This document shows positions 8,404-17,071 of a DNA stretch of 64,000 bases, in pieces. Source of the stretch: Neptunicella plasticusilytica (GTDB lineage: Bacteria; Pseudomonadota; Gammaproteobacteria; Enterobacterales; Alteromonadaceae); assembly GCF_047922965.1 (NCBI RefSeq), contig NZ_CP150481.1, forward strand, positions 1,860,001 through 1,924,000. Reading direction: 5' to 3'. The notes beneath the pieces were generated by a model, which was not told the origin of the DNA, made no database searches, and saw only the letters and a list, made by a program, of their open reading frames with translations. Numbering within the stretch: position 1 is the first letter of the stretch; the number at the start of each line of letters is the position of its first letter. The translations under genes were made by a program, and so were the position numbers.

Positions 8404-9417
8404 ATGATAGAAGCAGATCGACTGATCCAGCCTAAAGCAGATAAAGAAGACGAAGCACTGGATCGTGCCATCAGGCCCAAGCTACTTGCCGACTATACCG
8501 GTCAGGATCACGTTTGTGCGCAGATGGAAATTTTTATCGAAGCGGCTCGCCAGCGTCAGGACGCACTGGATCATTTACTGATATTTGGGCCACCCGGTTT
8601 GGGTAAAACCACCTTGGCTTATATCGTCGCCAATGAAATGGGGGTGAATATTAAAACCACCTCGGGTCCGGTGCTGGAAAAAGCCGGCGATTTGGCGGCA
8701 TTATTGACTAATCTGGAAGAAAACGATGTGTTGTTTATTGATGAAATTCATCGTTTAAGCCCGGTTGTTGAAGAAATTCTGTATCCCGCGATGGAAGACT
8801 ACCAGCTGGATATTATGATTGGTGAAGGTCCGGCAGCACGTTCGATTAAGCTGGAATTACCGCCTTTTACGCTGGTTGGTGCCACGACCCGTGCTGGCTC
8901 GCTCACTTCACCTTTACGTGACCGCTTTGGCATAGTGCAACGGCTTGAGTTCTACAATATCAAGGATTTAACCCAGATTATTTTACGATCGGCCAGTTAT
9001 CTGGACCAACAACTGGGTAACGAAGGAGCTATCGAAATTGCCCGGCGTTCTCGTGGTACGCCGCGTATCGCCAACCGGTTGTTGCGGAGAGTAAGGGATT
9101 TTGCCCAGATAAAATCCAATGGCGTGATCGACGATAAAGTGGCCGCCAGTGCGCTGGATATGCTCGATGTGGATAGCGAAGGGTTTGATTATATGGATCG
9201 TAAACTGCTTAATTGCATTATCGAAAAATTTAATGGTGGACCGGTAGGACTGGATAATCTGGCCGCCGCCATCGGTGAAGAAAAAGATACCATCGAAGAT
9301 GTTATCGAGCCTTATTTGATCCAGCAGGGCTTCTTGCAGCGTACTCCGCGTGGGCGGATCGCTTCACAACGGGCATTTTTACATTTTGGTTTCGATTATT
9401 CACCAACCACTGAATAG
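8404..9417 (+). CDS. ruvB: Holliday-junction helicase motor RuvB
   Basis: A 337-residue AAA+ ATPase that drives branch migration with RuvA. It has Walker A GPPGLGKTT, Walker B VLFIDEIHRL, sensor 1 (VGATTRAGSLTSPLRDRFG, also arginine finger region) and a C-terminal winged-helix domain with RTPRGR before the end. The length agrees with the family (about 335). It is the last gene of the ruvAB operon. A short hairpin follows at 9421-9438. Confidence 0.97.
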   Translation: MIEADRLIQPKADKEDEALDRAIRPKLLADYTGQDHVCAQMEIFIEAARQRQDALDHLLIFGPPGLGKTTLAYIVANEMGVNIKTTSGPVLEKAGDLAALLTNLEENDVLFIDEIHRLSPVVEEILYPAMEDYQLDIMIGEGPAARSIKLELPPFTLVGATTRAGSLTSPLRDRFGIVQRLEFYNIKDLTQIILRSASYLDQQLGNEGAIEIARRSRGTPRIANRLLRRVRDFAQIKSNGVIDDKVAASALDMLDVDSEGFDYMDRKLLNCIIEKFNGGPVGLDNLAAAIGEEKDTIEDVIEPYLIQQGFLQRTPRGRIASQRAFLHFGFDYSPTTE

Positions 9418-9420
9418 ACA

Positions 9421-9438
9421 GGCCTGCCTCCACAGGCC
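9421..9438 (+). terminator. short hairpin after ruvB
   Basis: GGCCTG, a 6-base loop and CAGGCC form a 6-bp GC-rich stem right after the ruvB stop codon. There is no proper T-run (GGTTCTACTGG follows), so termination here is only possible, between two convergent genes. Confidence 0.4.
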
Positions 9439-9477
9439 GGTTCTACTGGTTATTGTTTGCTTACCGACGCTAATCCG

Positions 9478-10440
9478 TTAGCCTATTTTGTCCCTCTGAT
9501 GTGGCTGATTCCAATCCTGTTGGTGACCCAGCGGAATGATCCGGTGCGGGTTAATCGTTTCATGACTGGCGTAATAATGCCGTTTGATATGATTCATATT
9601 AACTGTCTGGGCAATACCAGGTTGTTGATACAACTCCAGCATAAAATGATAAAGATGCTCAAATTCCTTCAGCAGCTTTAAATTACATTTGAAATGGGTG
9701 TGATATACCGCATCAAATCTGACCAGGGTGGTCCATAGCCGCCAGTCTGCTTCGGTTATTTTAGGGCCGGTTAAATAGCGTTGGCTGGCCAGGATCGTAT
9801 CCAGTTGTTGTAATACCGAAAACAGTTTTTTGGCATTTTCGTCGTAAGCGTCCTGTGAGGTGGCAAACCCGGTCTTATACACGCCGTTGTTGACGTTGTG
9901 ATATACCAGATGGTTGATTTCATCAATATGTGACTGTAAATCGGATGGATAAAAATCTTGCTGGTTACCGGTGATATGATCAAAGGCAGAATTGAACATG
10001 CGGATAATATCAGCCGATTCGTTATTAACGATAACCCGTTGTTTTTGATCCCATAGTACCGGAACGGTAATATTACCCTGATAGTCAGCTGAATGCTGAT
10101 AGTACAGATCTGACAGATATTCGCTGCCGTAAAGCGTATCTCCTGTCGTCGCATATAACCGGCTGGATTTGGCGTTATGTTTAAAACGCCAGCCCTTATC
10201 ATGCATATCGGGATGAACCACGCTAACGGCAATTAAATCCTGCAGTCCTTTTAATACGCGAAAAACTAGTGCCCGATGTGCCCAGGGGCAGGCCAGAGAC
10301 ACATACAAGTGATACCTGTCTGCTTCTGCCTTGAAGCCGGAGTCACCATCAGCTGTAATCCAGCTCCTGAATTGTGAATCTTTACGGTGATATTCACCAT
10401 TGTCGATACTACTTTTCCAGCTCGAATTAACCTTGCTCAT
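9478..10440 (-). CDS. yqjG: glutathionyl-hydroquinone reductase (YqjG/ECM4 family)
   Basis: A 320-residue Xi-class glutathione transferase. The N-terminal thioredoxin-like domain carries the signature SLACPWAHRAL with catalytic Cys51, which removes glutathione from glutathionyl-hydroquinones in the cytoplasm. The DSQFRSWI segment before it and the C-terminal all-helical domain also fit; E. coli YqjG is 328 residues. The ATG at 10440 is preceded by GGAGACACTG. It is convergent with ruvB and divergent from the rhomboid gene. A detoxification role is inferred from the family. Confidence 0.9.
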   Translation of the reverse strand: MSKVNSSWKSSIDNGEYHRKDSQFRSWITADGDSGFKAEADRYHLYVSLACPWAHRALVFRVLKGLQDLIAVSVVHPDMHDKGWRFKHNAKSSRLYATTGDTLYGSEYLSDLYYQHSADYQGNITVPVLWDQKQRVIVNNESADIIRMFNSAFDHITGNQQDFYPSDLQSHIDEINHLVYHNVNNGVYKTGFATSQDAYDENAKKLFSVLQQLDTILASQRYLTGPKITEADWRLWTTLVRFDAVYHTHFKCNLKLLKEFEHLYHFMLELYQQPGIAQTVNMNHIKRHYYASHETINPHRIIPLGHQQDWNQPHQRDKIG

Positions 10441-10614
10441 CAGTGTCTCCGTTTTTCTCCGTTGTCAAAATACTATTTTGATGAATATAACTGCAAATAA
10501 ACACGAATTTAATTCTAATAAATAGAAAGTTAGAGATATAAATGGCAGCATAAAAGCTTTTAATTTATCGAACAGCCCCAATCTAGTTGCTATTAGCAGC
10601 AATTGAGTTGAGAA

Positions 10615-11256
10615 ATGGGAACTGATGACCGATTTAAAAACAGCTTTATACTGTCGTTATTATTTGTTTGTCTGTTGTGGTGGGTAAAGCTGGGTGAGCT
10701 TTTTCTGGATTGGGATTTATCCGTTTTTGGTGTGCTACCCATGCATTCACAAGGGCTGATTGGGATATTTGCCGCTCCGTTGATTCATGGTTCGCTCAAC
10801 CACATTTTTAGTAATACCTTGCCGACATTAATATTAGGTACATTGTTACTTTATGGCTACCCGAAATCCCGTTGGTGGGTTTTATTGATAGTCTGGCTGG
10901 GGTCAGGATTGGGTGTGTGGTTGTTCGCCCGAGAGGCAACACATATTGGGGCTAGTGGCTTATCGCACGGGATGTTTTTCTTTTTACTGGTGGCAAGCAT
11001 CTTGCGTCGCGATAAACGTTCGGTGGCGATTATGATGATTGTATTTTTATTGTATGGCAGCATGACCATGACAATCTTTCCGCGCGAGCCAAATATTTCA
11101 TTTGAATATCATTTCTTTGGTGCCATTGCCGGTAGCTTATGTGCGTTTATTTTCTGGCGTCGAGATCCTAAACCGGTAGAGAAAAAGTATCAGTGGGAAG
11201 GAACTGAAGATGACGATCCGCTGATAGGTGATGAATGGCAGGATAAATCAGACTGA
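10615..11256 (+). CDS. rhomboid-family intramembrane serine protease
   Basis: A 213-residue polytopic inner-membrane protein with about six transmembrane helices. The catalytic dyad is visible as Ser114 in the GxSG motif (HIGASGLSHG) and His166 in a later helix (FEYHFFGAIAGSL). The HGSLNHIFSN segment supplies the conserved His/Asn of the oxyanion region. It would cleave transmembrane substrates inside the bilayer; the substrate is unknown. A soluble acidic tail (about 30 residues) follows the last helix. It is a single gene, divergent from yqjG. Confidence 0.88.
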   Translation: MGTDDRFKNSFILSLLFVCLLWWVKLGELFLDWDLSVFGVLPMHSQGLIGIFAAPLIHGSLNHIFSNTLPTLILGTLLLYGYPKSRWWVLLIVWLGSGLGVWLFAREATHIGASGLSHGMFFFLLVASILRRDKRSVAIMMIVFLLYGSMTMTIFPREPNISFEYHFFGAIAGSLCAFIFWRRDPKPVEKKYQWEGTEDDDPLIGDEWQDKSD

Positions 11257-11275
11257 ATATGTGCGGGGAAAAGCC

Positions 11276-11309
11276 AACCGCGATACCAAAATTGAACAGG
11301 TATGCGGTT
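11276..11309. terminator. hairpin between convergent rhomboid and DUF3718-type genes
   Basis: AACCGCGATACC (11276-11287) pairs with GGTATGCGGTT (11299-11309), leaving one bulged base. It has no clear T-run on either side, so it could act as a weak bidirectional terminator. Confidence 0.4.
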
Positions 11310-11331
11310 GTTAGCTGAACAACGGCTGTAA

Positions 11332-11703
11332 TTAGGACCCGCGCACTATTACGACTCGGTCAACGTTATTGTCCTCTTGTGGCATAGATACGTAATCCTT
11401 GATTTGAATATGGCCTTCAGAGCGCTGAAATTTTTCCAGAAATGCAGCGTTAGCCAGGTTGCCGGCTTTATCGGCAAATTCACCAATAAGCAGGTTGTTG
11501 CAGGCAATATTGTTGGCAATATAGTGTATACCTTTACCTGATTCCTTGTAGGAGACATAGAAACCGACACGGCTGTCCATGGCGGCACTGACGCAGAGTT
11601 TGGTTTCTCTCGAGTTGTCTGCTGCGACATAAGTCGTTGCGGCGTTGGCCAATAGTGGAAAAGCCATCGTCGATGCAATAAAAAGTCTTTTTAAATTCAA
11701 CAT
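11332..11703 (-). CDS. exported DUF3718-like small protein
   Basis: A 123-residue protein with a Sec signal (MLNLKRLFIASTMAFPLLANA). The mature part has two cysteines (KLCVSAAM and NIACNNLL) that could form a disulfide, and the IGEFADKAGN pattern typical of DUF3718, a family frequent in Alteromonadales with no known function. The ATG at 11703 is chosen because GAGGA sits 7 bases upstream; an in-frame GTG two codons earlier is too close to it. A 10-bp inverted repeat lies upstream (11841-11869). The family call comes from memory of the pattern, so it is tentative. Confidence 0.6.
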   Translation of the reverse strand: MLNLKRLFIASTMAFPLLANAATTYVAADNSRETKLCVSAAMDSRVGFYVSYKESGKGIHYIANNIACNNLLIGEFADKAGNLANAAFLEKFQRSEGHIQIKDYVSMPQEDNNVDRVVIVRGS

Positions 11704-12045
11704 GTTCACGTCCTCAGTTATAAAAAATGCTTAATGCCTGAGGTAGTGTCGATGGCTTGATACTAAAAAGCTGTAAATCGGCGGCGACTATTTGTAACAT
11801 TGGATGTGTTTGAAACATTTATACTAAGTGTTTGAAAAATAAAGTTTATATTGTATTTATATAAACTTTTGTGCTGATTTGACGGGAGGAAAAGAGGGGA
11901 GGTTGTGGTGAACCGGAATAGCAGCCTTCTGTTTGTAACTAATGGCGGGTTAATAGGCCGTTATTGCTGGCAACAAACTCTCAGAAAGTAAGGGAAAAGC
12001 TTTTAATCTTATCCCTGCCTTGTTGCTGAAAAAGTTTTTAATTCT
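11704..12045. other. 342-base spacer with a 10-bp inverted repeat
   Basis: No gene seen between the DUF3718-like gene and yejM, which point the same way. AAAGTTTATA (11841-11850) and TATAAACTTT (11860-11869) form a perfect 10-bp inverted repeat with a 9-base spacer, about 138 bases upstream of the small gene. It could be an operator. The remainder is AT-rich. Confidence 0.45.
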
Positions 12046-13566
12046 TTAATCTTTGGCCACAAAACGGCTTAGATGCTTAATCCCTTGGCTTAGCATACTG
12101 GTATTAAGATCAGTGGATAGTTCTTCACCACTCAGGCGATCGAAGATTTTATGATTGCCATTACTGTCGACTTCAATTCGATGGGTCTTGTTCAGCATAA
12201 CCACTTTGTCACCCAGGCTGGTGACTAACCATTCCCGTTGTGGTTTGCGTAAGTTCTGGCCGGTACTGTAAATATTAGATTCTGCGCTGCAACCCATTAA
12301 ATTCAGCAGTGTCGGAGCCAGATCCTGATGGCTGCTCACTACCGCAGACTGCATATTGTCAATATTAGAAAAGGTGGCGACCTGCGTATTGCTCTGCAAT
12401 TGGGTCAACAACAGTTTACCCTGGCTAAAGTTAAAGCTATTTAACAAGGTTTTAGCCTGTTCGGGACTGACAAAAGCAATACTTAAACGAGGCTGGCTGG
12501 TTGAAAACTGTTTCTGGAAATCGTCCCAACTACTGTTACCAAATTTAAATCCCGGCGCGTAGACAAAAGTATCCAGGCCCAGCTTGGCGGGTAAATCAAG
12601 CAACACCGGTGCGATATTCTGCATCGCGCTCTGGTAAAGTTCGGGCAGGCCATAAACAATACTAAACTGGCCAGAAACCGCGTTGGAGGACATATCATAG
12701 TAATCGTGCAGTTTTGTCAGAGGGTAAGCATTAGCCAATGCTTCGCTATCGCCTTGCGTGACCACCAGCAGGTTGACGTTAGTGTTCTGGTCTACTGCAC
12801 AATATAACGCCGAAGCGGGATAATTTACTTGCTGTACGCGCCGATTCAGTTGCAGTTCCTTGCGCTGCTGATAGCTTTCCAGATCCAGCAAATTATATTT
12901 GGACATCAATGTCTTGGCAGTAGCCGGATAGGATAGCGGAAACATATCATCCTGCTGGACAATTGGCTGATACAGATGAGCATCTGCCCAGATATGGCTG
13001 GCATGACTGCACACAAAACAGACAATAAAAAACAGCGCGGCGGGTTGGCCAATTTTTTTAACCCGAAAACGATCAATTCGCTGCCACAAAGCATTGGCCA
13101 GAATCAGCTGGAACGACAGCCAAACGACAAATAACAGGATTAAAAATCCCCATTGCTGCCAGTTAAAGTTGGCGATGACATTATTGGTTTCGTAGCGCAA
13201 CAACTCGGCCGAATTAAAGCTGACATGCAAGCCATATTTGTTGTACAGCAGTGCATCGAAAGCCAGTAGAGCCAATCCTACTGCGGCAATAATGGAGGCA
13301 CTGATTTTGACGACTTTAACGTTAGGTACCAAATAACATAGTGGCAAAACAAGGATCACAAAGCCGATAAAGGTCAGGAAACTGATATGTCCAAACCAGT
13401 TAGTCAACAGATACAAGGCACCAAAAGCGGTATCCGGCAACCTTGAATTAAAGGTGTAAATCGACGCAATAATAATGGCGATAAAGATATTAAAAAAGGC
13501 AAACCAATGGCCCCACCCAACCAGTTTGGTTACCCGCTGTCTTCGTGGCGTTTCTGTCAGTATCAT
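12046..13566 (-). CDS. yejM: YejM/PbgA-type inner-membrane protein with sulfatase-like domain
   Basis: A 506-residue protein with five N-terminal transmembrane helices (about residues 15-170, DUF3413). A periplasmic domain of the alkaline-phosphatase/sulfatase fold follows. In E. coli, YejM (LapC/PbgA) governs LPS synthesis by restraining LapB/FtsH-mediated LpxC turnover. The gene lies 26 bases after yejL on the same strand, with yejK divergent, exactly as in E. coli. It is about 80 residues shorter than the 586-residue E. coli protein. The segment matching the sulfatase Thr site reads MSSNAVSGQFS, so the catalytic centre looks lost. It is probably a regulatory pseudo-enzyme. Confidence 0.88.
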   Translation of the reverse strand: MILTETPRRQRVTKLVGWGHWFAFFNIFIAIIIASIYTFNSRLPDTAFGALYLLTNWFGHISFLTFIGFVILVLPLCYLVPNVKVVKISASIIAAVGLALLAFDALLYNKYGLHVSFNSAELLRYETNNVIANFNWQQWGFLILLFVVWLSFQLILANALWQRIDRFRVKKIGQPAALFFIVCFVCSHASHIWADAHLYQPIVQQDDMFPLSYPATAKTLMSKYNLLDLESYQQRKELQLNRRVQQVNYPASALYCAVDQNTNVNLLVVTQGDSEALANAYPLTKLHDYYDMSSNAVSGQFSIVYGLPELYQSAMQNIAPVLLDLPAKLGLDTFVYAPGFKFGNSSWDDFQKQFSTSQPRLSIAFVSPEQAKTLLNSFNFSQGKLLLTQLQSNTQVATFSNIDNMQSAVVSSHQDLAPTLLNLMGCSAESNIYSTGQNLRKPQREWLVTSLGDKVVMLNKTHRIEVDSNGNHKIFDRLSGEELSTDLNTSMLSQGIKHLSRFVAKD

Positions 13567-13592
13567 AGTGTTTGTCTAATTCTTTCTAATTT

Positions 13593-13814
13593 TTAATGAC
13601 TGGATTTAACACTTTTTAATAAAACTTGGGTAAACTGCTCGGCCATTTGCATACGGTCGGCCTCTTTTACCTGATGGTGAAAAATATTGGTGATGATATT
13701 TCCCAATACCATAATGGACAAATCTCGACTGGCCTGGTGTTTTTCCAGCACACCAATAATGTCATTGGTTAGTTGTTCAAATTGCTGGTCGGAATATTTG
13801 GACTGTCGAGGCAT
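13593..13814 (-). CDS. yejL: YejL/DUF1414 family protein
   Basis: A 73-residue helical protein (MPRQSKYSDQQFEQLTNDII...) with the DUF1414 core LMVLGN-like segment (SIMVLGNIITNIF) and a C-terminal amphipathic helix. Its function is unknown. It is the first gene of yejL-yejM and is divergent from yejK, with a 136-base shared promoter region. Length matches E. coli YejL (75). Confidence 0.93.
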   Translation of the reverse strand: MPRQSKYSDQQFEQLTNDIIGVLEKHQASRDLSIMVLGNIITNIFHHQVKEADRMQMAEQFTQVLLKSVKSSH

Positions 13815-13950
13815 GAGGAATATGTCTTATTGAGATAATATGCGACATAGTAGCAAGTAATTTCAGGTAGCTCCATATTAACCGCCTGGTTAGCAGTTCG
13901 GTTGTGGAAACTACCACCAACTTTATGAATGTAAGAGGTAAATTCGCCCT

Positions 13951-14952
13951 ATGAGCGCGATAATTCATCAATTTGTGGTTCACCAACTGGCGGTGAACGA
14001 GGCTCAGGAACTGGTGATGGTTCCCCGTAGTCAGTGTTTCGAAATCTCTCCCCAAATCGAACGACTCACTGAACAGCTAAATAGCGTTTACGCGGGAAAA
14101 CCGGGTAAGGGTGTGGGAGGGCTGGCAGCCGCAGAAGAAGGTAATTTTACCACCTTGCTGGACAATCTTGGTGAGGATCAGGACAGTTTCTATCAGTTCA
14201 GTCTGGCCACCACGGAAATGCTGAAAAAAACGTTGCTTGAGTTTGGCAAGATAGAAACCGGATTTCTACTGTTTTGCCAATACCAGTTTTTAGCCACCGA
14301 TTATATATTTATTGGTCTGCTCAATACCAAACAGCATGTAGAAATCGATCGTAGTCTGGAGCTTAACTATAGCGATCATCTGGATTTGGCTAAAATGCAG
14401 TTGGCGACCCGAATTGATTTAACAGAACGGCGAATTAACCCTGATGCAAACCGTTATGTGAGCTTTATCAAAGGCATGGCCGGTCGCAAGGTGTCGGATT
14501 TCTTTCTGGCATTTTTAGGGTGCGAAGAGCTGGTTGATGTTAAGCAGCAAAACAAACAGCTGGTTAATGTGGTGGATGAATATTTTCAGTCTGAACAGTT
14601 GGCTCCGGAAGAAAAACATCAGGGCCGTCAGCAAATGGTCAGTTACTACAAAGAGAAAATAGACCAGGGTGAAGACATTAAAATCAGTGAATTGGCCGAG
14701 CAACTACCTAAGGGCAATAGCAGCTTTGTCGATTTCGCCCGTGGCGGCGAGCAGAGCATAGAGGAAACCTTTCAGGCAGATCCCGCAATCATCAAGAGTT
14801 TAAACAAATTTAGTGGTGCGGGTGGCGGTTTGACTATCAGTTTCGAGCGCAAATTATTAGGCGAACGGGTACAATATGATCCGCATAGCGATACATTGCT
14901 GATCAAGGGTGTACCGCCTAATTTGAAAGATCAGTTATTGAAATCGTCTTAA
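13951..14952 (+). CDS. yejK: nucleoid-associated protein YejK (NdpA)
   Basis: A 333-residue cytoplasmic protein of the NdpA/37-kDa nucleoid-associated family. It starts MSAIIHQFVVHQL and contains the family's YLGFFGCE-like block here as DFFLAFLGCEELVDVKQQ, plus the C-terminal ISFERKLLGERVQYD segment. Length matches E. coli YejK (335). It is divergently transcribed from yejL-yejM and followed 31 bases later by the pterin-synthase-like gene, so these may share a transcript. The DNA-related role is known for the family; the exact mechanism is not. Confidence 0.93.
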   Translation: MSAIIHQFVVHQLAVNEAQELVMVPRSQCFEISPQIERLTEQLNSVYAGKPGKGVGGLAAAEEGNFTTLLDNLGEDQDSFYQFSLATTEMLKKTLLEFGKIETGFLLFCQYQFLATDYIFIGLLNTKQHVEIDRSLELNYSDHLDLAKMQLATRIDLTERRINPDANRYVSFIKGMAGRKVSDFFLAFLGCEELVDVKQQNKQLVNVVDEYFQSEQLAPEEKHQGRQQMVSYYKEKIDQGEDIKISELAEQLPKGNSSFVDFARGGEQSIEETFQADPAIIKSLNKFSGAGGGLTISFERKLLGERVQYDPHSDTLLIKGVPPNLKDQLLKSS

Positions 14953-14983
14953 CCAATAGAGTAACTGGAGAACCTGACTAGCC

Positions 14984-15859
14984 ATGCAATTGTTTGTAAA
15001 TGATCTGACAGTAATGGATTTTTCCTATCTGTGCCCGCAGCGCGGGATGGTTGGAGAAAGCTGGATTGTCGATGTGATCCTGGATGGTGATCTGAATGAA
15101 GAAAGCATGGTGCTGGACTTTTCCAAGGTTAAAAAACGCCTTAAAGCATTAATCGACGAGTATGTTGATCATAAATTGTTGATCCCGGCAGAGCACGACT
15201 ATACCCGTATCCGGCGCAATGAACTGACTGATATGGTGCAGGTGGATTTCGATCGACCTGACAACCAGTCTATCCATTTAAACTGCCCGGCCGAAGCCTA
15301 TGCCTTTGTGTATACCGAGCAGGTCAATATGGCATCGGTTAGCCAGTATTTGAAAGAAATTATTGCCACCCATTTACCCGAAAATGTCGAGGGGCTGGAA
15401 TTGACCCTGCGCACCGAAGATATCCCCACGCCTTATTACCATTACACTCATGGCTTAAAAAAGCATGACGGCAATTGTCAGCGGATTGCGCATGGTCATC
15501 GTTCTAAGGTTCTGGTTTATCAAGATGGTGAATTGAGTGAAAAATGGCAAAAATACTGGGCACAGCGCTGGCAGGATATTTATATCGGAACCCATGAGGA
15601 TATTGTTGCTGTGCAGCAATTAAGCCTGCAAATTTCGCGGTCATCGTTTGAGCAGCATTATTGTTTTGCCTATGAAGCCTCACAGGGCAGCTTTGAGTTG
15701 ATTATTCCCAAAAGTGAATGTGATCTGGTCAGTACCGATTCAACCGTGGAATGTCTGGCTCAATTTATGGCGGATGAACAGAAAAAACTGGCTCCGCAAC
15801 ACAGTTTTAAAGTGTTGGCGTTTGAAGGTGTGGGCAAGGGAGCCATAGCCAATGCTTAA
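14984..15859 (+). CDS. tandem 6-pyruvoyl-tetrahydropterin-synthase/QueD-like protein
   Basis: A 291-residue protein that looks like two T-fold (PTPS/QueD) units. The first (1-120) has the family block MVLDFSKVKKRLKALIDEYVDH but lacks the Cys-x-HGH zinc/catalytic segment. The second (about 125-291) has GNCQRIAHGHRS (Cys plus His-Gly-His) but lacks a good DF...DH block. The two halves may thus complement each other in one active site or have been repurposed. QueD family members make pterins or the queuosine precursor 6-carboxy-tetrahydropterin. The gene overlaps the M23 peptidase gene by 8 bases, an unexpected partner for a pterin enzyme. The function is inferred from fold motifs only. Confidence 0.65.
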   Translation: MQLFVNDLTVMDFSYLCPQRGMVGESWIVDVILDGDLNEESMVLDFSKVKKRLKALIDEYVDHKLLIPAEHDYTRIRRNELTDMVQVDFDRPDNQSIHLNCPAEAYAFVYTEQVNMASVSQYLKEIIATHLPENVEGLELTLRTEDIPTPYYHYTHGLKKHDGNCQRIAHGHRSKVLVYQDGELSEKWQKYWAQRWQDIYIGTHEDIVAVQQLSLQISRSSFEQHYCFAYEASQGSFELIIPKSECDLVSTDSTVECLAQFMADEQKKLAPQHSFKVLAFEGVGKGAIANA

Positions 15860-16649
15860 GTTAGTTTTGTTACTCTTGCTAGCTTCATTCAATTTGCATG
15901 CTATTGAATTACGTGGTGAGATAACCCAAGGCAGTATGATTGTGGGTAAGACTGTACCCGGTAGTTCAGTTTGGCTGGATGGCGACAAACTAAAAGTATC
16001 GGCACAAGGTGATTTTGTTTTTGGCTTTAACCGTGATGCTGAATTAACCCATCAGCTGGAATGGCAGGAGCCGGGACAGGAAAAACAGCTTAAGGCTTTA
16101 ACGCTGAGCAAACGTGACTATAAAATAGAGCGGATCAAAGGTTTGCCACCCAAAATGGTCACGCCGGATCCCGAAGTCCTTGAGCGGATCCGTGAAGAAG
16201 GCCGCCGGATAGCCAAAGCGAGAACTGTTGATGACGACAGAACGGATTTCACCCAAGCATTTATCTGGCCTGCCAAAGGGCGTATCAGCGGATTTTATGG
16301 TAGTCAGCGTATTCTCAATGGTAAACCCAAAACACCTCATTATGGCGTTGATGTCGCGGCTAAAACCGGCTCACCGGTTGTGGCTCCTGCTGATGGTATC
16401 GTGACATACTGGCAACCTGATATGTATTACTCTGGTGGCACCATGCTGATTGATCATGGCCATGGCATCAGTTCGGCGTTTTTACATTTAAGCGCCAGCC
16501 ATGTAAAGGTGGGGCAGGCTGTTAAACAGGGTCAGCTGGTAGCGGAAGTGGGCAAAACCGGCCGCGCTACCGGCCCGCACCTTGATTGGCGGATTAACTG
16601 GTTTAAAGTACGTCTCGATCCTGCCTTATTGATACCTTCCAAACCTTAA
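15852..16649 (+). CDS. exported M23-family metallopeptidase
   Basis: A 265-residue protein with a Sec signal (MLKLVLLLLLASFNLHA). A beta-rich N-terminal segment is followed by an M23/LytM domain (about 130-260). The zinc site is readable: His and Asp in PHYGVDVAAKTG, then HGHG and the HLDW variant of the HxH motif near the end (TGPHLDWRI). Such enzymes cleave peptidoglycan peptide crosslinks in the periplasm; the HLDW form keeps the first His but replaces the second with Asp, so activity should be tested. It overlaps the preceding pterin-synthase-like gene by 8 bases and is translationally coupled to it. Confidence 0.88.
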   Translation: MLKLVLLLLLASFNLHAIELRGEITQGSMIVGKTVPGSSVWLDGDKLKVSAQGDFVFGFNRDAELTHQLEWQEPGQEKQLKALTLSKRDYKIERIKGLPPKMVTPDPEVLERIREEGRRIAKARTVDDDRTDFTQAFIWPAKGRISGFYGSQRILNGKPKTPHYGVDVAAKTGSPVVAPADGIVTYWQPDMYYSGGTMLIDHGHGISSAFLHLSASHVKVGQAVKQGQLVAEVGKTGRATGPHLDWRINWFKVRLDPALLIPSKP

Positions 16650-16763
16650 AACTTCCCATGTCTGTCGCACTGTATTGTCGGTGCGATATAAAACGTCAAA
16701 CGTCTGTTGTTACCCAATCTCATGATCATATTCCAGGGTGAACCTGTTATTTGAAAATTAAGT

Positions 16764-16813
16764 TTGACCTTTTTAAAAGGGGTATTTAATATGCACTTTA
16801 ATAAGGTGTATAT
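16764..16813 (+). promoter_or_regulatory. promoter and candidate NO-responsive operator of the nnrS operon
   Basis: TTGACC (16764-16769), a 17-base spacer and TAATAT (16787-16792) make a good sigma-70 promoter. A dyad ATATGCACTTT-AAT-AAGGTGTATAT (16789-16813, two mismatches between arms) overlaps the -10 and start point. It resembles NsrR half-sites (ATGCAttt), but the arms are further apart than the usual 11-1-11 arrangement. A second palindrome, CCTTTTTAAAAGG, lies at 16768-16780. Assignment to NsrR is inferred from the nsrR gene in the same operon. Confidence 0.45.
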
Positions 16814-16825
16814 AGGATGCATGTT

Positions 16826-17047
16826 ATGACTCCCAAGAAAGCGCTATTGGTCGCCAACGTTTCAATGCTGCTGACACTTGTTGCTTTTTGTGGCTGCGTT
16901 CTGGTTGCTTATGGATTAGATGATTATTTCCCGTTAATGGTGATAGTGCTGATGCATGTGGCACAAATTGTTTTAGCGGGACTATTTAAATTTTCGTATG
17001 TGCTCAGGCTGGTGGCGCAAAAACAGTTAGGTCAGACCTTAAGATAA
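16826..17047 (+). CDS. small two-helix membrane protein of the NO operon
   Basis: A 73-residue hydrophobic protein with two transmembrane helices (ALLVANVSMLLTLVAFCGCV and PLMVIVLMHVAQIVLAGLFK) and a short basic tail. The ATG at 16826 has AGGA 8 bases upstream; an in-frame ATG at 16817 overlaps that site. It lies 24 bases before nnrS and is the first gene of the nnrS-nsrR operon, so a part in nitric-oxide or heme-linked defence is inferred by context only. I do not recognise the family with certainty. Confidence 0.6.
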   Translation: MTPKKALLVANVSMLLTLVAFCGCVLVAYGLDDYFPLMVIVLMHVAQIVLAGLFKFSYVLRLVAQKQLGQTLR

Positions 17048-17071
17048 TTTAACCTGAACCCAGGATAACTT

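Noticed and set aside
9457..9681. 74-residue open frame on the plus strand after ruvB
   Set aside because: It lies almost wholly inside the well-supported yqjG gene on the other strand and shows no family features.
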